Assembly (NCBI GenBank): GCA_947044365.1
Contig: OX345636.1
Location: forward strand, 26,773,466 to 26,837,465
Source: Petrosia ficiformis
Lineage: Eukaryota; Porifera; Demospongiae; Haplosclerida; Petrosiidae
Length of the DNA stretch: 64,000 nucleotides
Reading direction: 5' to 3'
The position numbers and the translations under genes are program-made. The notes beneath the pieces are model-generated. The model saw nothing but the letters and a program-made list of their open reading frames with translations. It was not told the origin of the DNA and ran no database searches. Below, one piece after another: positions 59,191-64,000 of this stretch; positions within the stretch are counted from its first letter, which is position 1; every line of letters starts with the position of its first letter.

Positions 59191-60305
59191 ATATATATTA
59201 AAAACATGATACAGCTATTAAAGAATGATTGATTAAAATCACAATAGCAACATTTTAACATCTTACCTGACACTTTAAGTGCTGTTCTCAAAGACATTGT
59301 ACTCCACAACAAATAAAAACGACGTTCCAACGGGAGAAAAAAAAAACGACCAAACCAACCTTACAACGACAATACTACGATTGGTTGCACGTGCAACGTG
59401 CACGTGACATCCTACCGTATAAACGATCCATCGTTTTACAAAACGATTAATTGGAAACCCTGCAGTACGCGTTTTAGCCTGAAAAACACCGTACTTCACA
59501 TCGTTGTACGCTTCGTTTTGTACAACGCAACGTTAACTTTTTATTGAGACATACTGTAAGTACATGTACAGTCAAGTAAAAGTACAGAAGTAAAACCAAC
59601 ATGTACATGTACATAATGTGACCTAAGGTGGAAGAGGGACACTTTCCTGTCAACACTTTTGATCAAATGCTTACGTTTGTTAGCTTACCATTCTGTCATT
59701 TTGTACAGGAAGTCAATGAACTTTCATATCTAAGAAGCTCTTCCTGGATACCAAATTTCCTTTACTTCTTGTATAAAATGGTGGAATGTTGAGTGATTGA
59801 AGATAAGAAAATCATTTTGTTGGAGTCCTTTTTTAGGTCACTAATATACTAGATATTATAGACTCCACCTTATTATCACTACCACCACATCTTAATGTGA
59901 CAACTTCATTAACTTGTTTTATTGTATATTTCAGACACTAAATTGCTTAGTTAGAGAGAAACAAGACGTTCCAAGATAGCCTCAATTAGTTAATGTTTGT
60001 TACTTCCAGGAAAGTAGTTAAGGTGAGTGTATTTTAACTTACCAGTGTCTTCTCTAGGGGTCTCATCACTTGATACAATATTTGTTAATAGTAAAACAGA
60101 CACTTGTTTTACAAGTAAATTAAATATAGTAATACACGTATATCAACATGTACTGTGTGACTTTGTATACAATATAATTATACATGTAATGTGAATCTTC
60201 CTTCCCCTTGCATGGAAGCTAGTTTGTCATCAGCCATAGCACAATGACATGTATTTCTCTTATCCATACAAGGGGAAGGAAGATCTGTGTAATCTGCGGT
60301 TCACA

Positions 60306-60815
60306 TTACAATGTTTGTAGGATGACACTGTGTATGTGTATGCACGTATTTACATGTATGTGTGTATGTACATGTATGTATATTATATGTATAATATTAT
60401 ACTTGTATGTATACAGTATGCATGTATCTATGCATGTATGCATTATGTATGTTCTGTATAAATGTACATGTATGTATGTACGCCCATATGTATGTATATC
60501 TGTATGTACATATGTATGTATTATATATGTACTGTTTAAATATGTATGTACATGTATGTACATACATGTATATATCATATATACGTACATACATGTACAT
60601 ATACATACTTACATACAACTATGCAACACACATATAATCATCCAGTACATATGTAATACATACATACATACATACATTGTACATACATGTACATGGATAC
60701 ATACATGTATATATATGCGTACATACAGTACAAATAGTGTAGGTACATGTATGTGTGTATGTACATGTAGCCGATGTAGGTATATATGTATATACATGTA
60801 CATGTATGTGTATAC

Positions 60816-60848
<33 letters not shown>

Positions 60849-60980
60849 TGTTTTATGTACTATATGTTCTGTATGAATGTATGTATGTATGTATGTATGT
60901 ACATGTACAGTGTATGTATATGTACAATGTATATATGTATATGCAGTGTATTCTATATGTACTGTTTAAATAGATGTATG
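60306..60980. repeat. Low-complexity TGTA/TACATG tract (left)
   Basis: Long runs of ATGT, TGTA and TACATG on both strands. Several overlapping open frames result (Met/Tyr/Val/Cys/His-only peptides) and are not genes. Just upstream, 60,200-60,305 contains CTTCCTTCCCCTTGCATGG and its complement as a 100-bp fold-back. Confidence 0.9.
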
Positions 60981-60982
60981 TA

Positions 60983-62030
60983 CAGTAGCCCTCAATAAAA
61001 AGTTTCCATACAGTAAACGTACATGTACTACACACGTACAACTTGCGTATTATGCTGCGAGTAAGCTACGATACGTACGTAGTTTGTATACGTTACGGTA
61101 CGTATATGCCCACATTACAAATAGTATTATAATTAAAGAGTGATTAATTATCCCTTGACCGACTATAATTGAGTTTTCGTTATTAATATCTATATACATT
61201 TTCATGACTATAACTCTCATATTTTATAAGACTCAACATTCTAACTTGCTTTGTGGAAAGAAGAGTCCTTAAAAACCCATTTATGTAAAATTTATACTTT
61301 TCTATCAGCAGAAAGAGAGAAAGGCGAACTTTTGTAAGTATAGTAGTCGACGGGCAACACCCACTTTTTGTCTAGTCTGTATAACGTCTGAATTTTGAGC
61401 AACCATGACTTTTAACTCACTTAGTCATACAGAAGACTTTCTAAGAAAGCCATTGATACCAGAAACATGCTTCGTTAGCTGCAGGAAAGCAGCAAGACGA
61501 GTGTTTGAAACTGTAGTAGTCATCTATAATTCTGATTTCTGCCGTTATTTTTGACGGCCTTCCAGAGCCAGGTCGTCTACAAATCCTTCCAGATGAACTG
61601 TAGAGAGTTATAAATTTGTGTATTCCTCGTCTGCTAGCCTTCTTCTTGAAGTTTCTTGGCAATAGTAGGCACTCTAAAACCTTTACTGTGGTAGAAGAGA
61701 ATCTGCTGCTTGACATAAACCATCGTAACACACTTAGTAGTTCTGAAAAGAACTTAAGAACGAAGATAGAAAGTAGATGCAGAAAGAGAAATAAACGAAG
61801 AATAAGACAGACCTAACAGAAACGCTAAAGAAACGAAATAAATCGCAGACGTTAGGCTTAGGCACGTGTCACTAAGGTGTGGCAATTATAATTTTACATA
61901 ATTATGTACGTTACACTGCGCAAGAAGTGCGTAACCATCTACACGTAAGTAGTAATAGCGTAATACGGTAGGTAACGTAGCGCGTATGTACTACATCTAC
62001 GGTACGGGAACTTTTTTTTGAGGGCTACTA
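60983..62030 (-). mobile_element. Tc1-like transposon, 1.05 kb, internally deleted
   Basis: The ends CAGTAGCCCTCAATAAAAAG and (reverse complement) TAGTAGCCCTCAAAAAAAAG match with few differences. TA flanks both sides (60981-60982, 62031-62032). It sits between two TGTA-rich tracts. The right end has A where the family end has G. Confidence 0.85.
61441..61731 (-). pseudogene. Tc1-like transposase N-terminus
   Basis: Reads VKVLECLLLPRNFKKKASRR then GIHKFITLYSSSGRICRRPG and SGRPSKITAEI. The RRPGSGRPSK hook and preceding HTH match the 28,349 element (RRRPGSGRPTK). The catalytic domain is absent, so this copy depends on others for mobility. Confidence 0.78.
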
Positions 62031-62034
62031 TATA

Positions 62035-62350
62035 TACATACATGTACATACATGTATATACAACCATGTATATTCATCCAGTACATATGTAATACATACG
62101 TAACATGTACATGTACATGGATACATACATGTACCTATATGCATACGTGTACATGTATGTGTGTATGTATATTGTATGTGTGTACATGTGTATGTACATA
62201 TATATATGTATGTGTATGTGTATGTATGTATGTATGTATGTACAGTATGTATGTATGTATGTGTGTATGAATGTGTATATGTACCTATGTATGTATGTAT
62301 GTATGTATGTATGAATGTGTGTATGTATGTACATACATACATACGGACAT
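62035..62350. repeat. Low-complexity TGTA/TACATA tract (right)
   Basis: TGTA/TATG repeats continue the tract left of the Tc1-like element. The open frames here are artefacts of the repeat. Confidence 0.9.
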
Positions 62351-62400
62351 ATATATGTACATCCATGTGTGTCTACATAGAATCAATGGTTCAGAGGTAA

Positions 62401-63385
62401 GCTTCATGTAGTGTCTTGATAGGAATTGCTACTAACAATATGAAATATTTGTTGATGTGTTTACTTATATACCAAAAGTGCTATCCATTGAAGACAGCAA
62501 ATGTTAGTAGCTAAAACAGTTATAGTTCTAGAATCAAAAGTCTTTAGATAATTTATAACATGTTTTACTTGTTATTTCATTTCATATATATTGTTATATT
62601 AAACAGATCACTAGTGTTTGTAGTTATTATTGTGACAATTATAGTAACACATTATAATATTTACTTACACACAACCTGATTACAGTAATCCTCTCCCTAT
62701 GTGATGATGTGAGGGTGTTAATTACTAGGCAACTTAAATAACAATCAAATATCAATACATGTATGTTCAACCTTGTTATATGCTAGGTATAATTAATATT
62801 CTCATACCTACAGAATATGTCCACCCCACTACACTACGCTTCTCTAGAGGGTCATTCTCAAATAGTTACACTATTACTATCACACAGAGCAAATGTTAAT
62901 GCAAAGACGAGGGTAAGTAACTTTAATATTATCTCATTTATTTGGCAATTACGAAAATAGTGTTTTCATATACTACAAATAATTATTATGCTTAGTATTA
63001 AAACAAAATTAACTCTACCTTATATTATGTGTGAGTAGAATGCATTGTAATATATACTCAATGACTGATATTTATTTGTACTGTGAGCAAGTGAAGTGTT
63101 TAATAAATCAAGTGAACTATTACAATAGTGAATTAGTATTGTGGTAACTAATTTACTTCACTATATAGAATAGTAATATTATCTCATTATTAATTTCATG
63201 TGTTATACCTAGTCTCATGTAGCCAGATCCAACCCTACGGAAAATGTCTGTAATTCTGACATATTCTTAGTACACGGTTGGTGATAATTATCAGTCAAGC
63301 AGGTGTGACTCTCTAACTACTGAGACTATAAGCTCATATATGACACTACTTGACATATAATTATTCATTAACTTATAGTAGTACA
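62401..63385. repeat. Inverted duplicate of 7,703-8,857
   Basis: Reverse complement of the left-hand segment, lacking the SINE and with a single copy of the 27-bp unit. It contains an intact plus-strand ankyrin exon. Confidence 0.85.
62814..62912 (+). CDS. Ankyrin-repeat exon, plus-strand duplicate
   Basis: A 99-bp exon, CTACAG|AATATG to AGG|GTAAGTAA, encodes NMSTPLHYASLEGHSQIVTL then LLSHRANVNAKTR. Splice sites and frame are intact. Against the copy at 8218-8316 it changes F to S and RYGR to LEGH; the latter restores the canonical ankyrin x-x-G-H turn. If transcribed it belongs to a second gene on the plus strand, but no adjoining exon lies in the window. Confidence 0.78.
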
Positions 63386-63444
63386 CAGAATGAATAAATG
63401 AATATCAGTATTCTACACCCTTCCTGTAGGGTTTGGTTTGGCTA

Positions 63445-64000
63445 CTGTGGTAATTTGAACTATTATAAGATGTTGAGTTATGTATGTATTCTAGATAATT
63501 GTGGATGTGATATAGATGTGTTAATCATTGGGGATTAGTTATTAGTACTTATGTATAGCAGGCTTTTTGTTGTGTATGTTAGGGGCTCTGGGCCCCATCT
63601 CTATACATTGTTAATATCTTCTTTTGTTATGATTTTTGTATATAAGTGAGAATTCTTATTTGGATGAGAGTCCTCTGTTCTGTTCTTGTATATTTGGCAT
63701 TAATAAATTTGTAACCAAAAACGCTGGTTGTGGTCATTTGTTTGCCGAGACATACGTCTACAGCATCACATTTGGTGGCAGAGGTGTACGGATCTCAGTT
63801 GGCAGGAGTATACCAACAACCCAAAAAAATAGAAGACAGTTGGCTAGCAATATATGACCACCAGATCTGGAACAAGGTACCAAGTTGAGATGGAATCCCA
63901 GACTACTGAGCAAGTGGAGGCAGCAGTTCTGAATTCAACTGCACTCATAAGAATGCTCATGGAGGAGCGTCAAAAACGAGAAGAAGAGGTTGCTGAAGAG
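63445..64000 (+). mobile_element. 5' end of a Gypsy-like LTR retrotransposon (runs off the window)
   Basis: A probable LTR ends in CA at 63770. Its start is uncertain (a TG near 63,445 is one candidate). Inside it are a TATA-like TGTATATAAG near 63,639 and AATAAA near 63,704. Directly after comes TTTGGTGGCAGAGG (63,771-63,784), a primer-binding-site-like sequence complementary to a tRNA 3' end in CCA. A gag-like ORF begins 88 bp further on. Confidence 0.65.
63858..64000 (+). CDS. gag-like ORF start, incomplete
   Basis: ATG at about 63,854-63,858 opens MTTRSGTRYQVEMESQTTEQ then VEAAVLNSTALIRMLMEERQ and is open to the window edge. The MTTRSG start is common in Gypsy-family Gag proteins (from memory). 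The charged helical sequence fits. The rest of gag-pol would lie beyond 64,000. Confidence 0.55.

Larger units (their letters stand above)
57829..59556 (+). mobile_element. Tc1-like transposon, 1.73 kb, with foreign insert
   Basis: The ends CAGTACGTCTCAATAAAAAG and (reverse complement) CAGTATGTCTCAATAAAAAG run on through TTAACGTTsCGTTGTACAAA, about 46 bp, and TA is duplicated outside (57827-57828, 59557-59558). The left half encodes a Tc1-like transposase fragment (58,040-58,228). The right half shows no DDE remainder but an ORF of different character on the other strand. Confidence 0.9.

Noticed and set aside
60244..60998. Several overlapping ORFs on both strands made of Met, Tyr, Val, Cys, His, Ile and Thr
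   Set aside because: They are translations of TGTA/TACATG repeats in multiple frames; no domain and equal openness on both strands.
62028..62400. Five overlapping ORFs in the right-hand TGTA tract
   Set aside because: Same cause: simple repeat without stop codons in most frames.
63636..63857. 73-residue ORF crossing the LTR end and primer-binding site
   Set aside because: It spans regulatory sequence of the retrotransposon; the gag-like frame starts after it.

Overview
This is animal nuclear DNA: AT-rich, no bacterial operons, many short coding exons with GT..AG borders and consistent phases, small introns, and a dense load of DNA transposons. CARD-like, coiled-coil and ankyrin exons beside hAT, Tc1, pogo/Tigger, EnSpm and BEN-domain sequences suggest a demosponge or another early-branching marine invertebrate. 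The species is inference only.

The host gene content is dominated by one minus-strand locus, about 45,019 down to 7,352. Read 5' to 3' it gives a CARD-like exon (44,716-45,019), low-complexity linkers, a second CARD-like exon (36,110-36,480), a large unrecognised domain (35,176-35,954), helical/coiled-coil exons (33,128-34,973), another unrecognised module (30,322-31,215), a coiled-coil exon (27,565-27,723), a linker, and about a dozen phase-0 ankyrin exons ending in a stop at 7,352. Splice phases agree across nearly every junction. Two joins are open: exon 2 to exon 3, and the break at 32,938, where an inverted-repeat element now supplies the stop codon and may have split one CARD-coiled-coil-ankyrin gene into two.

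Mobile DNA fills the introns and flanks. The best-preserved element is a 5.3-kb EnSpm/CACTA-like transposon (16,403-21,678) with an apparently intact 8-exon TNP2-like transposase and a divergent BEN-domain gene. Also present are two decayed hAT elements with perfect 8-bp target duplications (13,438-15,965; 55,073-57,182), three Tc1-like elements (28,349-30,058; 57,829-59,556; 60,983-62,030), a decayed pogo/Tigger transposase with a HIRAN-like ORF beside it (51,221-53,064), piggyBac-, mariner- and hAT-type MITEs, a tRNA-derived SINE with a matching empty site, two tRNA-like units, and the 5' end of a Gypsy-like LTR retrotransposon at the right edge.

Structural events are readable directly: a 533-bp tandem triplication of an ankyrin exon (22,443-23,607), an inverted duplication linking 7.7-8.9 kb with 62.4-63.4 kb that carries an ankyrin exon to the plus strand, and arrays of palindromic minisatellite units around the Tigger insertion. 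No rRNA gene, CRISPR array or bacterial feature was seen.
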